Shown piece by piece: positions 54,465 to 63,544 of a DNA stretch of 64,000 bases. Position numbers and translations under genes: made by a program. Below the pieces are notes generated by a model. That model did not search any database, was not told where the DNA came from, and saw only the letters and a program-made list of their open reading frames with translations. The DNA is from Elioraea tepidiphila DSM 17972 (GTDB lineage: Bacteria; Pseudomonadota; Alphaproteobacteria; Acetobacterales; Acetobacteraceae): contig NZ_KB899919.1 of assembly GCF_000378465.1 (NCBI RefSeq), positions 62,001 through 126,000 of the forward strand. Reading direction: 5' to 3'. Position 1 is the stretch's first letter, and each line of letters begins with the position of its first letter.

Positions 54465-55631
54465 ATGAGCGAACGCTTCGACGTGGTGATCGTGGGCGGG
54501 GCCGCCATGGGCGCCTCGACCGCCTGGCATCTCGCCTGTGATCTCGGTTTCGCCGGGCGCGTGCTGGTGATCGAGAAGGACCCGTCCTATGCGCGCGCCG
54601 CGACCGCGCTCTCGGCGAGCTCGATCCGGCGCCAGTTCTCGACCGCGATCAATGTGCGTGTCTCGGGCTACGGCGTGGCCTTGCTGCGCGACGCGCCGGC
54701 GCGGCTCGGCATCGACGCCTCGTTCCGCGAGGGCGGATATCTGTTCCTCGCGACCGACGCGGGGCGGGCGACGCTCGCGGCGAACCACGCGGTGCAGACC
54801 AACGAGGGGGCGGATGTCGTGTGGCTCGACCCGCCGGCGCTCGCCGCGCAGTTCCCCTGGCTCGCGCGCGACGGCATCGCCGCCGGCACCTGGGGACGCA
54901 CCGGCGAGGGGTGGTTCGACGGATTCGGCGTGATGCAGGCGATGCGTCGTGCCTCGCGCGCGGCCGGGGTGACGTGGCGCACGGCGGAGGTCGCGGCGAT
55001 CGAGGCTTCGGCCGGCAGCGCGACCGGCGTGCGGCTCGCCGACGGCACCGCGATCGACGCCGGCACGGTGATCGTGACCGCCGGCACGGCTACGCCCGAG
55101 CTGCTGCGGCCCTTCGTCGATCTGCCGGTGCGGCGGCGCAAGCGGCTGATCTTCTACATCCGGACCCCGGCGTCGCTGCCCGGCTGCCCGCTGCTGATCG
55201 ACCCGACAGGAGTCTACATCCGCCCCGAGGGCGAGGGCTTCATCTGCGGCACCGCGCCGCCGGAGGAGGCGGATCCCGATGTGGCGGAGGACGATTTCGA
55301 CGTCACGCCCGACTTCTTCGAGGAGCGCGTCTGGCCGGTGCTGGCCGCGCGAATTCCGGCGCTGGAACACCTGCGCGTGGAGCGTTCCTGGGCAGGGCAC
55401 TACGATCTCAACACCGCCGATCACAACGCCCTGGTCGGACCGGTGCCGGGCGTGGCCGGGCTGTTCGCGGCGTGCGGGTTCTCGGGCCACGGCATCCAGC
55501 AGGCGCCGGCGATCGGGCGCGGGCTCGCGGAACTCGCGCTGCACGGACGCTACCTGGCGCTGGACCTCGCTCCGCTCGCGCTCGGGCGGTTGGCGGAGGG
55601 ACGTCTGGTGCTGGAGCGCAACGTCGTCTGA
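54465..55631 (+). CDS. DAO-type FAD-dependent amine/amino-acid oxidoreductase
   Basis: 388 residues. FAD loop VVIVGGAAMGASTAWHLA, the ALSASSIRRQFST segment, GTAPPEEADPD, and closing GLFAACGFSGHGIQQAPAIG typical of FOXRED1/DadA/sarcosine-dehydrogenase-like enzymes. It probably oxidises a secondary or N-methylated amino acid. Single gene, 4 bp from the convergent hydroxyacid dehydrogenase. Confidence 0.9.
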   Translation: MSERFDVVIVGGAAMGASTAWHLACDLGFAGRVLVIEKDPSYARAATALSASSIRRQFSTAINVRVSGYGVALLRDAPARLGIDASFREGGYLFLATDAGRATLAANHAVQTNEGADVVWLDPPALAAQFPWLARDGIAAGTWGRTGEGWFDGFGVMQAMRRASRAAGVTWRTAEVAAIEASAGSATGVRLADGTAIDAGTVIVTAGTATPELLRPFVDLPVRRRKRLIFYIRTPASLPGCPLLIDPTGVYIRPEGEGFICGTAPPEEADPDVAEDDFDVTPDFFEERVWPVLAARIPALEHLRVERSWAGHYDLNTADHNALVGPVPGVAGLFAACGFSGHGIQQAPAIGRGLAELALHGRYLALDLAPLALGRLAEGRLVLERNVV

Positions 55632-55634
55632 GCG

Positions 55635-56603
55635 TCAGACCACCTGGTTGCGCAACGTCGCCTCGCCGCGCCAGAGCCGGTCGAGATTCTCCAGCAGCAG
55701 GTCGATCACCGCATCCTCGTAGCGCCGCGTCTCGCCGCCCGTATGGGGCGTAATCAGCACGTTCGGCAGCGTCCAGAGCGGGCTCTCCGCCGGCAGCGGC
55801 TCCTCCACCGTCACGTCGAGCGCCGCGGCCGAAAGGTGCCCCGTGCGCATCGCCTCGATCAGCGCGGTCTCGTCGACAACCTTGCCGCGCGCGAGGTTCA
55901 CCAGCTGCGCGCCGGGCTTCATCGCACTCAGCGCGTGGGCGTTCACCAGCCCGGTGGTCTCCGGCGTCAGCGGACAGGTGAGCGCCACGATGTCGGCCTT
56001 GCCCCACAAGGTCGGCAGCGCGTCGAAGCCGTGGATCTCGTCCGCGCCCTGCGCGCCGGCCGACGGATCGCGCCGCACGCCGATCACGCGCATGTCGAAC
56101 GCGCGGGCCAGCCGCGCGAGCCGCCCGCCGATCCGTCCGATCCCCACCACCAGCAGCGTCTTGCCGCCGAGCTCGTCCTCGCGCCGGGTCAAGTCGCCGA
56201 TCATGCCGCGCCAGAACCGCTTCTCCTGGTTGTGCACCGCCTCGGGGATGCGGCGCGCGATCGCCAGGATCAGCGCCATGCCGTGCTCGGACACCGCATT
56301 GGCGTTCGCGCCCTGCGCGCTCGCGAGGCGAATGTTGTGCGCGGCCAGCTCCTGCTTGTCGTACTGGTCCACGCCCGCGCTGATCGACTGGATGAAGCGC
56401 AGCTTCTTCGCTTTCGGCGCGAGGTCGTTCCTCCACATCCCCGACACCACCACCACGTCGGCCTCACCGATCCGCGCCTCCATCTCCTCGCGCGTGCGCA
56501 CCTCGTAGAAGCGGATGCCGGTCTTGCGCAGGGGGAAGCGTTCGCCGAACCGGTAGGCGACATGGGCGAAGCAGACCGTGAGCCGGTCCTTCGGTGGCAG
56601 CAT
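55635..56603 (-). CDS. D-2-hydroxyacid dehydrogenase
   Basis: 322 residues. NAD loop VVGIGRIGGRLARLARAF, catalytic Arg in NLARGKVVDE, Glu in VEEPLPAESPLW and His in ITPHTGGETRRYED. It interconverts D-2-hydroxyacids and 2-oxoacids. It follows the M24 peptidase gene by 12 bp. Confidence 0.93.
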   Translation of the reverse strand: MLPPKDRLTVCFAHVAYRFGERFPLRKTGIRFYEVRTREEMEARIGEADVVVVSGMWRNDLAPKAKKLRFIQSISAGVDQYDKQELAAHNIRLASAQGANANAVSEHGMALILAIARRIPEAVHNQEKRFWRGMIGDLTRREDELGGKTLLVVGIGRIGGRLARLARAFDMRVIGVRRDPSAGAQGADEIHGFDALPTLWGKADIVALTCPLTPETTGLVNAHALSAMKPGAQLVNLARGKVVDETALIEAMRTGHLSAAALDVTVEEPLPAESPLWTLPNVLITPHTGGETRRYEDAVIDLLLENLDRLWRGEATLRNQVV

Positions 56604-56615
56604 GGGCTTCCTCCC

Positions 56616-57836
56616 TCAGCGATCCAGATCGAACGGATCGTCCACGGATTTGCACGGCGTGGTGAACCACGCGGCCCCGGTCTCCGTGACGTGGATGTGA
56701 TCCTCCAGCCGGATGCCGCACTCGCCATAGACCGCAAGCGTGGGCTCGATCGAGCCGCACATGCCGACATCGAGCGGCAGGTCGTTGCCCTTGACGAAAT
56801 AGGGCTCCTCATGCCCGTCCATGCCGACACCGTGGCCGACCCGGTGCGGCAGGCCCGGCACCTTGTAGCCGGGGCCGAACCCGGCCGCGACGATCACCGC
56901 GCGCGCCGCATCGTCGAGCGCGCCGCACGCGACCCCTGGCCGGGCCGCCGCGAAGCCGGCCGCCTGGCTCGCCTTCACCGTGTTCCACAGGAAGCGCTGC
57001 CGGTCGGTCGGTTCGCCGAACACGTAAGCGCGCGTGATGTCGCTGCGATAGCCGTGCAGCGCCGCCCCGCAGTCGATCAGCACGACCTCGCCCGGCTTGA
57101 GCGTCTGCGCATAGGGCACGCCATGCGGATAGGCCGAGGCCTCGCCGAACAGCACGATGTTGAACGGGCAGCCGCCGTCGAACCCGGCCTTGCGGTGGGC
57201 GGCGTCGATGAAGGACTGCACCTCGGTCGTCGGAATGCCCTCGCGCAGGATGCGCGCCGCGGCGATGTGGATCTTCACCGTCATGCGCATGGCCTGGCGT
57301 ATCAGCGCAAGCTCGTGCTCGGTCTTGCGGCTCCGCAGATAGGAGGCGATCGCGGCCGAGCGAACGAAGCGGTAGTCCTCGCCGCCAGCGGCCCTGATCT
57401 CGTCGGCGATGAAGAAGCGGGCATGGTCATCAATGCCGATCGTGCCCGAGCCGATCTGGAGGTCCCTCAGCGCCTCGACGAACAGCGTGTAGGGGCTCTC
57501 GTCCTCCTCCCAGCCGCGTACGGGGCCGGGGATCTTGAGCATCGTGCGGATGCGCTCGGCCTCGAACTCCGGGCAGATCCAGGTGATCTCGCCGCACTTG
57601 GGCAGGATCGCGCCGACCATGCGCTCGGACTGGCCGTGCGAGACGCCGGTGAAGTAGGCGAGGTTGGTCGAGCCGTCGAGCCAGAGCGCCTCCAGCCCGC
57701 GCTCCTCCATCAGCGCGCGCGCGGCGGCGATACGGCGCTCGTGCTCCTCCACCGCGATCGGCGGCACCGCGTCGCGCTCGTTCACGATCCCGGCGAGCTC
57801 CGTCGCCGCATCCGATCCGCCGACACCGACCGTCAT
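56616..57836 (-). CDS. M24-family metallopeptidase, Xaa-Pro aminopeptidase-like
   Basis: 406 residues. The pita-bread metal ligands are all present: D in LIDCGAALHG, D in YRSDITRAY, H in HRVGHGVGMDGHEEPYF, E in GSIEPTLA and E in GIRLEDHIHV. An N-terminal creatinase-type domain (residues about 28-170) precedes it. Substrates may be Xaa-Pro dipeptides or creatine-like or ectoine-like compounds. ATG 57836 with GGGGGAGA upstream. Very long open frames across this region on both strands are shadows. Confidence 0.92.
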   Translation of the reverse strand: MTVGVGGSDAATELAGIVNERDAVPPIAVEEHERRIAAARALMEERGLEALWLDGSTNLAYFTGVSHGQSERMVGAILPKCGEITWICPEFEAERIRTMLKIPGPVRGWEEDESPYTLFVEALRDLQIGSGTIGIDDHARFFIADEIRAAGGEDYRFVRSAAIASYLRSRKTEHELALIRQAMRMTVKIHIAAARILREGIPTTEVQSFIDAAHRKAGFDGGCPFNIVLFGEASAYPHGVPYAQTLKPGEVVLIDCGAALHGYRSDITRAYVFGEPTDRQRFLWNTVKASQAAGFAAARPGVACGALDDAARAVIVAAGFGPGYKVPGLPHRVGHGVGMDGHEEPYFVKGNDLPLDVGMCGSIEPTLAVYGECGIRLEDHIHVTETGAAWFTTPCKSVDDPFDLDR

Positions 57837-57950
57837 CGTTCTCCCCCTGTGCGTGGCGGCGCGCACCCTGCCCCAGCCCCCGCCGATCGTCCACCCGTTG
57901 ACCGGCGCGGCCGGCGCGCGGACCATCGCCCGACCATGAGGGGTGCCGCC

Positions 57951-59186
57951 ATGCCATCGACGCTGTTCCGCAACCTGCGCCTGTTCGACGGGACGACGCC
58001 GCATCTGATCGAGGGGGCGGAGGTGCTGGTGGAGGGCGGGGCGATCGCCGAGGTGTCCGACCGGCCGATCCGCCATGATGGCGCGCACGTGGTCGACCTG
58101 GGCGGACGGACGCTCATGCCCGGGCTGATCGACGCGCACTACCATGCCTACGCGGCGGACGCGAATATCGGCCGGCTCGACCTGATGCCGCGCAGCCTGA
58201 TGGCGCTGCACGCGCGCCGCTTCCTGGAAGCCTCGCTCAGCCGGGGCTTCACCACCATCCGCGACGTGGGCGGCGCGGATTTCGGCCTCGCGGTCGCCTG
58301 CGAGTCCGGGCTGATCGACGGGCCGCGCCTCCTGTACTGCGGCCGCGCGCTCTCGCCCACCGGCGGGCATGGCGATTCCCGCCCGAATGCCTGGCTCGAA
58401 CAGTTCTGCGGCTGCTGCGCGCCCGCCCTCTCGATCGGCGTGATCGCCGATGGCGTGGACGAGGTGCGCCGCGCCATCCGGGCGGAGCTGAAACGCGGCG
58501 CGCACGCGATCAAGATCATGGCCTCGGGCGGTGTGGCCTCGCCGTCCGATCCGATCTGGACCTTGCAGTACAGCGACGAGGAGATCGCCACCGCCGTGTG
58601 GGAGACCAGGGCCTGGCGCACCTATGTTGTGGCCCACGCCTACACGCCCGAGGCGATCACCCGCGCGGTCAGCCTCGGCGTGCGCTCGATCGAGCATGCC
58701 AACCTGATCGACGAGCCGACCGCCAGGCTGATGGCGGAGAGGGGCGCCTTCGCCGTGCCGACCCTCGTCACCTACGACGCGCTGGACAAGGACGGCCCGG
58801 CCCTGGGCCTGCCGAAGGAGAGCCAGGAGAAGCTGAAGGTGGTGCGCGCGGCCGGGCTGCGCAGCCTCGAAATCCTGAAGGCGGCGGGGGTGCGCATGGG
58901 CTTCGGCACCGACCTGCTGGCCGAGATGCACCGCCGCCAGTCCGACGAGTTCGTGATCCGCCGCGAGGTGCTGACGGCCGCCGAGATCCTGGCCCAGGCG
59001 ACCAGCGGCAACGCCGCCCTGCTCAACCGCGCGGGCGAGCTCGGCACGGTGGCCCGCGGCGCGGTCGCCGACCTGATCGTGGTGGACGGCGACCCGCTCC
59101 GCGACATCGGCGTGCTCACCGGCCAGGGCGAGCGCATTCCGCTGGTGATGCTGGCCGGGGCGATCCGGCGCAACCGGCTGCATTGA
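57951..59186 (+). CDS. Metal-dependent amidohydrolase, imidazolonepropionase/prolidase type
   Basis: 411 residues. HxH in LIDAHYHAY, the bridging lysine in AIKIMASGG, His in VVAHAYTPEA and SIEHANLIDE, and Asp in FGTDLLAEM form the binuclear metal site. Members cleave Xaa-Pro/Xaa-Arg dipeptides or cyclic amides. ATG 57951 is preferred (GAGGGG 8-9 nt upstream); ATG 57936 is in frame. It leads into the polyamine-type ABC genes 63 bp downstream. Confidence 0.9.
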   Translation: MPSTLFRNLRLFDGTTPHLIEGAEVLVEGGAIAEVSDRPIRHDGAHVVDLGGRTLMPGLIDAHYHAYAADANIGRLDLMPRSLMALHARRFLEASLSRGFTTIRDVGGADFGLAVACESGLIDGPRLLYCGRALSPTGGHGDSRPNAWLEQFCGCCAPALSIGVIADGVDEVRRAIRAELKRGAHAIKIMASGGVASPSDPIWTLQYSDEEIATAVWETRAWRTYVVAHAYTPEAITRAVSLGVRSIEHANLIDEPTARLMAERGAFAVPTLVTYDALDKDGPALGLPKESQEKLKVVRAAGLRSLEILKAAGVRMGFGTDLLAEMHRRQSDEFVIRREVLTAAEILAQATSGNAALLNRAGELGTVARGAVADLIVVDGDPLRDIGVLTGQGERIPLVMLAGAIRRNRLH

Positions 59187-59249
59187 GCCTGCTTGCCGCA
59201 GCGCGGGACGGTTCCTAGGATCGCCGCCGGAGAGGCACGGGAGATCGGT

Positions 59250-60125
59250 GTGACCACGCGCGCGCTGGAGGCGGCGAGGAACGGGGCCGCGGCAGCGCCG
59301 GCGGCGGGACTTGCACGGCTGAAGCGCCGCGCCGGGCGCTGGGCGCTGCGCGGGCTCGCCGGGCTCGTGTTCTTCTTCATCTTCATCCCGGTGATCTTCG
59401 TGCTCTGGATCAGCCTGTTCCAGCAGCAGATCGTGTCCTTCCCGCCCGAGGGCTACACGCTCCGCTGGTACGAGAATGCCTTCGCGCGCAGCGAGTTCCG
59501 CCACGGCTTCGGCCTCAGCCTGCAGGTCGCGTTCATCGCCATGGTGATCGGCGTGACCTCGGGCGCGGCCGGCGCTTATGCGATCGTACGGTTCCGCTTT
59601 CCCGGCCGCGAGGCGTTCAACAACCTGCTGCTGGGCCCGCTCGTGGTGCCCGGAATCGTCGCCGGCACCTCGCTCTACGTCTACTACATCATGGTCGAGA
59701 ACCTGCTCGACGTGGATTTCCGCGGCACGCTGCATGGGCTGGTGCTCGGCCACATCCTGCTGACGATCCCGTGGACCGTGCGGCTCGTCTCGGCCTCGCT
59801 GGTCGGGCTCGACCGCGCGGTCGAGGAGGCGGCGATGAACCTCGGCGCCGGGCCCTGGACCACGTTCCGCCGCATCACCCTGCCGATGATGCGCCCCGGC
59901 CTGGTCGCGGCATCCCTGTTCAGCTTCATCCAGTCCTTCGAGAACCTGGAACTGACGCTGCTGCTGGTCGGGCCCGGCCGCACCACCCTGCCGGTCGCGA
60001 TGCTGAACTACCTCGAATTCCGCATCGACCCGACCATCGCCGCGGTCGCGTCGGTGCAGATCGTCCTGATCGGCGCGCTGATGCTGATCACCGACCGCTT
60101 CGTGAAGCTCTCGCGGATCGTCTAG
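59250..60125 (+). CDS. ABC transporter permease, PotC-like
   Basis: 291 residues, six helices after a basic N-terminus. The EAA loop is EAAMNLGAGPWTTFRRITLP. GTG 59250 with GGGAGA upstream; the frame extends to 59193 without conserved sequence. One of two permeases of a spermidine/putrescine-type importer. Confidence 0.9.
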   Translation: MTTRALEAARNGAAAAPAAGLARLKRRAGRWALRGLAGLVFFFIFIPVIFVLWISLFQQQIVSFPPEGYTLRWYENAFARSEFRHGFGLSLQVAFIAMVIGVTSGAAGAYAIVRFRFPGREAFNNLLLGPLVVPGIVAGTSLYVYYIMVENLLDVDFRGTLHGLVLGHILLTIPWTVRLVSASLVGLDRAVEEAAMNLGAGPWTTFRRITLPMMRPGLVAASLFSFIQSFENLELTLLLVGPGRTTLPVAMLNYLEFRIDPTIAAVASVQIVLIGALMLITDRFVKLSRIV

Positions 60126-60129
60126 GCCG

Positions 60130-61221
60130 ATGAGCGAACTGATCCTGGATCGCCTGCGCAAGGAATACGGCAGCTTCGTCGCCGTCGATGACGTCTCGCT
60201 GCGCGTCGAGGAGGGCGAGCTCGTCGCCCTGCTCGGCCCCTCCGGCTGCGGCAAGACCACCACCTTGCGCATGATCGCGGGCTTCATCGAACCGACCGCA
60301 GGGCGCATCACGATCGGCGGCCGCGACGTGACCTGGGAGCCACCGTATCGGCGCGACACCGGGATGGTGTTCCAGTCCTACGCCCTGTTTCCGCACATGA
60401 CGGTGGCGCAGAACGTCGCCTTCGGGCTGGAGATGCGCAAGGTGCCGCGCGCCGAGGCGGAGACGCGCGTCAGGCAGGCGCTCGATCTGGTCCGCCTCGG
60501 CCATCTCGCCGAGCGCCTGCCGCGCCAGCTCTCGGGCGGGCAGCAGCAGCGCGTGGCGCTGGCCCGTGCGCTCGTGGTGAACCCCGGCGTGTTCCTGCTC
60601 GACGAACCGCTCTCGAACCTCGACGCCAAGCTCCGGCTCGAGGTGCGCGTCGAGATCCGCGAGCTGCAGAAGCGGCTCGGACTGACCACCGTGTTCGTCA
60701 CCCACGACCAGGAGGAGGCGCTGACGCTCGCCGACCGGCTGGTGGTGATGGATCACGGCGTGGTGCAGCAGGTCGGCACGCCGGAGGAGCTCTACGAGTC
60801 GCCGGCGAACCTGTTCGTCGCCGGCTTCATCGGCCGCTCGAACGTGCTGCGCGGGCGGCTCGCCGAGCGCGGGCGGTTCATCTCCAAGGGCGGGCTCGCG
60901 CTGGCCGTGCCCGCCGACGGGATGGCTCCGGGCGAGGCCGCACTCGCCCTGCGGCCGGAGCGGATCGTGGTCGCGCCGGGCGCGTCCGATGGCGGCGTGG
61001 TCGGGCGCGTGGCCCTCGTCACCTATCTCGGCGCGGCGACCGAGTACCGCGTCACGCTCGACGGCGGCGAGACGATCACCGCCTCGGTGCCGACACCGCG
61101 TCCGGGCGACCCGCTGAAGCAGGTCGCGGCCGGCGATGCCGTGACTCTCACCTGGCCGGCGGAGAGCTGCCGGCTGCTCGCGCCCGGACCGGGCGCCACA
61201 CCCGACGAAGGAGGCTTGTGA
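60130..61221 (+). CDS. ABC transporter ATP-binding protein, PotA-like
   Basis: 363 residues. Walker A GPSGCGKTT, LSGGQQQRVALARAL, Walker [22 protein letters not shown]; a TOBE-type C-terminal domain follows (LRPERIVVAPG). It starts 4 bp after the PotC-like gene and overlaps the binding-protein gene. Confidence 0.92.
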   Translation: MSELILDRLRKEYGSFVAVDDVSLRVEEGELVALLGPSGCGKTTTLRMIAGFIEPTAGRITIGGRDVTWEPPYRRDTGMVFQSYALFPHMTVAQNVAFGLEMRKVPRAEAETRVRQALDLVRLGHLAERLPRQLSGGQQQRVALARALVVNPGVFLLDEPLSNLDAKLRLEVRVEIRELQKRLGLTTVFVTHDQEEALTLADRLVVMDHGVVQQVGTPEELYESPANLFVAGFIGRSNVLRGRLAERGRFISKGGLALAVPADGMAPGEAALALRPERIVVAPGASDGGVVGRVALVTYLGAATEYRVTLDGGETITASVPTPRPGDPLKQVAAGDAVTLTWPAESCRLLAPGPGATPDEGGL

Positions 61222-62255
61222 TGACACGACCGACGATCGGCCGCCGCGCGCTGCTCGGCGCCTCGGCCGGACTGCTCGCCGCACCCGCGATCGTGCGCGC
61301 GCAGAGCGGCGGGCGCGTGGTGGTGGGCACCTGGGGCGGCGACTACCAGGACCTGCTGACCGCGAACATCGCCGATCCGCTGATGAAGCCGCAGGGGATC
61401 GAGGTGCTGTATGACGTCTCGGTGGCGCCGCCGCGCAAGACCAAGCTGCTGGCCGAGCGGATGACGCGCCGCGGTACCTATGACGTCGCCTGCCTGTCGG
61501 ACATCGACATGTTCGAGATGGCGCAGCAGAACCTGTTCGATCCGCCCACGCCCGATCTCGTGCCGAACATGAACAACGTGATCGAGGCGCTGCGGAAGCC
61601 CTACGCGCTGCCGCATATCTATTCGGGCAAGGTGATCCTCTACAACCCGGACCGGATGGACAAGCCGACCTCCTACAACGACCTGTGGGATCCGAAGCTG
61701 CGCGGGCGCGTCGGGCTCGCCGACGGGCTGTACATGCAGTTCATTGAGAGCGCGGCGCTGATCAATGGCGGCAGCCCGAGCAATTTCGAGCCGGCCAAGC
61801 CGAAGCTGCTCGAGCTGAAGCGGCTGGAGGCGAAGGTCTATCCCTCGAACGAGGCGCTTGCGGCGGCGCTGAACAGCGGCGAGGTGTGGGCCACGATCAT
61901 GTGGCTCGCGCGCGGCTTCATGTGGAAGAAGGCCGGCATCCCGATCACGCACGCGGTGCCCAAGGAGGGTGCCACACCGATCGTGTTCGACAAGGCCGTG
62001 CCGCGCAACGCGCCCAACAAGGCGAATGGCTGGAAGTGGATGCAGGCGATGCTGGAACCCTCGGCCCAGGGCGGCTTCGCCGAGCGCATGGGCTATGTGC
62101 CGACGGTGACGAACGCGCCGCTGCCCGAGGCGCTGGCGAAGGAGATCAGCTTCACGCCCGAGGAGCAGGCGAACTTCGTCAAGATCGACTACCAGTACGT
62201 CGCCGACAACAACGCGCGCCTGCTCGACTGGTGGACGCGCGAGTTCAAGGGCTGA
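61218..62255 (+). CDS. ABC transporter substrate-binding protein, PotD/PotF-like
   Basis: 345 residues. Twin-arginine-like signal TIGRRALLGASAGLLA ending VRAQ. Mature VVVGTWGGDYQDLL, then YALPHIYSGKVILYNPDRM and YNDLWDPKLRGRVGLAD are typical of polyamine or related SBP family 8 binders. Aspartates for amine binding cannot be assigned by eye. Confidence 0.9.
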   Translation: MMTRPTIGRRALLGASAGLLAAPAIVRAQSGGRVVVGTWGGDYQDLLTANIADPLMKPQGIEVLYDVSVAPPRKTKLLAERMTRRGTYDVACLSDIDMFEMAQQNLFDPPTPDLVPNMNNVIEALRKPYALPHIYSGKVILYNPDRMDKPTSYNDLWDPKLRGRVGLADGLYMQFIESAALINGGSPSNFEPAKPKLLELKRLEAKVYPSNEALAAALNSGEVWATIMWLARGFMWKKAGIPITHAVPKEGATPIVFDKAVPRNAPNKANGWKWMQAMLEPSAQGGFAERMGYVPTVTNAPLPEALAKEISFTPEEQANFVKIDYQYVADNNARLLDWWTREFKG

Positions 62256-62256
62256 G

Positions 62257-63171
62257 ATGGCAACGGCGACGGCGATCGGGGCCCGGCCGGGCGGGCAGCG
62301 GGCCGAGGGGTTCAGCCTCGGCCCGTTCCTGCTCGTGCCGGCGAGCCTGCTCGTCGTCGCCTTCCTGGCCGCACCCCTGCTGGTGCTGTTCCGCTACAGC
62401 TTCAACCGCTACAGCCCGCGCGAGTTCATGGTCGACGCGTTCACGCTCGAGAACTACGCGCGTTTCTTCACCGATGCCTATTTCATCGGCGTGCTGGCGA
62501 CGACCGTGCAGGTGGCCGCCGTGTGCACGCTGGTGTCGCTGCTGTTCGCCTATCCCCTGGCCTATCTGATGGCGCGCACCGAGAGCCGCTGGAAGAGCGC
62601 GCTCGTGATCGCGGTGGTGTTCCCGCTGATGGTCGGCAATGTCGTGCGCGCGGCCGGCTGGATGGCCGTGCTCGGCAATGAGGGGATCGTCAACCATCTG
62701 ATGCTGAGCATCGGGCTGATCAGCCGGCCGGTGCGGCTGATGTACACGCCGTTCGCGGTCTATGTCGGCATCATCGCGGTGGTGCTGCCCTACATGATCC
62801 TGACCTTGCAGAGCGTGATCGAGGGGATCGGGCGCGAGGTGGAGGAGGCGGCGGCGAATCTCGGCGCCGGACCGATGACGACCTTCCGTCGCGTGCTGTT
62901 GCCGCTGTCGCTGCCGGGCGTGATCGCCGGCGGCACGCTGGTGTTCATCCTGTGCATGAACGCCTACGCGACCCCGGTGCTGCTCGGCGGGCCGCAGTTC
63001 AAGATGATGGCGCCGGCGCTGTACGACCAGTTCACGCGCACCACCAACTGGCCGTTCGGCGCAGCCCTCGCGTTCATCCTGATGACCAGCACGCTGCTGC
63101 TGACGATCGTCGGCACCACCGTGCTGTCACGCCGGATGCATCACCGCAAGCTGGAGGCGGCCCCCCGCTGA
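62257..63171 (+). CDS. ABC transporter permease, PotB-like
   Basis: 304 residues, six helices. EAA loop EAAANLGAGPMTTFRRVLLP. The start follows the binding-protein stop by one base. Its 3' end overlaps the convergent small membrane-protein gene by 31 bp. Completes the amidohydrolase-PotC-A-D-B set. Confidence 0.92.
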   Translation: MATATAIGARPGGQRAEGFSLGPFLLVPASLLVVAFLAAPLLVLFRYSFNRYSPREFMVDAFTLENYARFFTDAYFIGVLATTVQVAAVCTLVSLLFAYPLAYLMARTESRWKSALVIAVVFPLMVGNVVRAAGWMAVLGNEGIVNHLMLSIGLISRPVRLMYTPFAVYVGIIAVVLPYMILTLQSVIEGIGREVEEAAANLGAGPMTTFRRVLLPLSLPGVIAGGTLVFILCMNAYATPVLLGGPQFKMMAPALYDQFTRTTNWPFGAALAFILMTSTLLLTIVGTTVLSRRMHHRKLEAAPR

Positions 63172-63533
63172 AGCGCCGGCGCGGCTGCGCCGGAGCGCCG
63201 GCCAAGCGCGAGCGCCAGCAGCGGCAGCACCCCAAGCGCCGCGGCAACGCCGGCGCCGAGGCCGACCGCGGCCCAGGTCAACCAGTCGAGCGCGCCCGCG
63301 AGATCGCGGAAGCCCGCGTTGGTGAAGCCCGGCAGCGCGACCAGCACGCCGAGTGCCACCAGAGCGCCGAAGCCGGCGGCGATCCGCGCCGCCGCGCCCC
63401 ACTGCGCACCGCGGCGCAGCGCCAGCAGGACAAGGGCGAGGTCGACCAGCGCAACCATCGCGGCCACCCACAGGAGTGCGCCGAACATCTCGCCAGTGAT
63501 GGCGGCGAGCGCGCGCGGTGCGAAGAGTTCCAT
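63141..63533 (-). CDS. Small four-helix membrane protein, possibly DUF5368
   Basis: 130 residues with four hydrophobic segments (around 15-40, 47-66, 83-110) and a basic, low-complexity end. It lies 11 bp downstream of an SQR-type flavoprotein, a pairing I recall for the DUF5368 family, so it may anchor or serve that enzyme. The family assignment is tentative. Confidence 0.6.
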   Translation of the reverse strand: MELFAPRALAAITGEMFGALLWVAAMVALVDLALVLLALRRGAQWGAAARIAAGFGALVALGVLVALPGFTNAGFRDLAGALDWLTWAAVGLGAGVAAALGVLPLLALALGRRSGAAAPALQRGAASSLR

Positions 63534-63544
63534 GGTCGCCTCCC

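Noticed and set aside
55743-60359. Giant open frames: 1147 codons (+, 55743-59186) and 1247 codons (-, 56616-60359)
   Set aside because: Only the parts matching the amidohydrolase (from 57951) and the M24 peptidase (up to 57836) are protein-like; the rest is antisense to other genes and low complexity.
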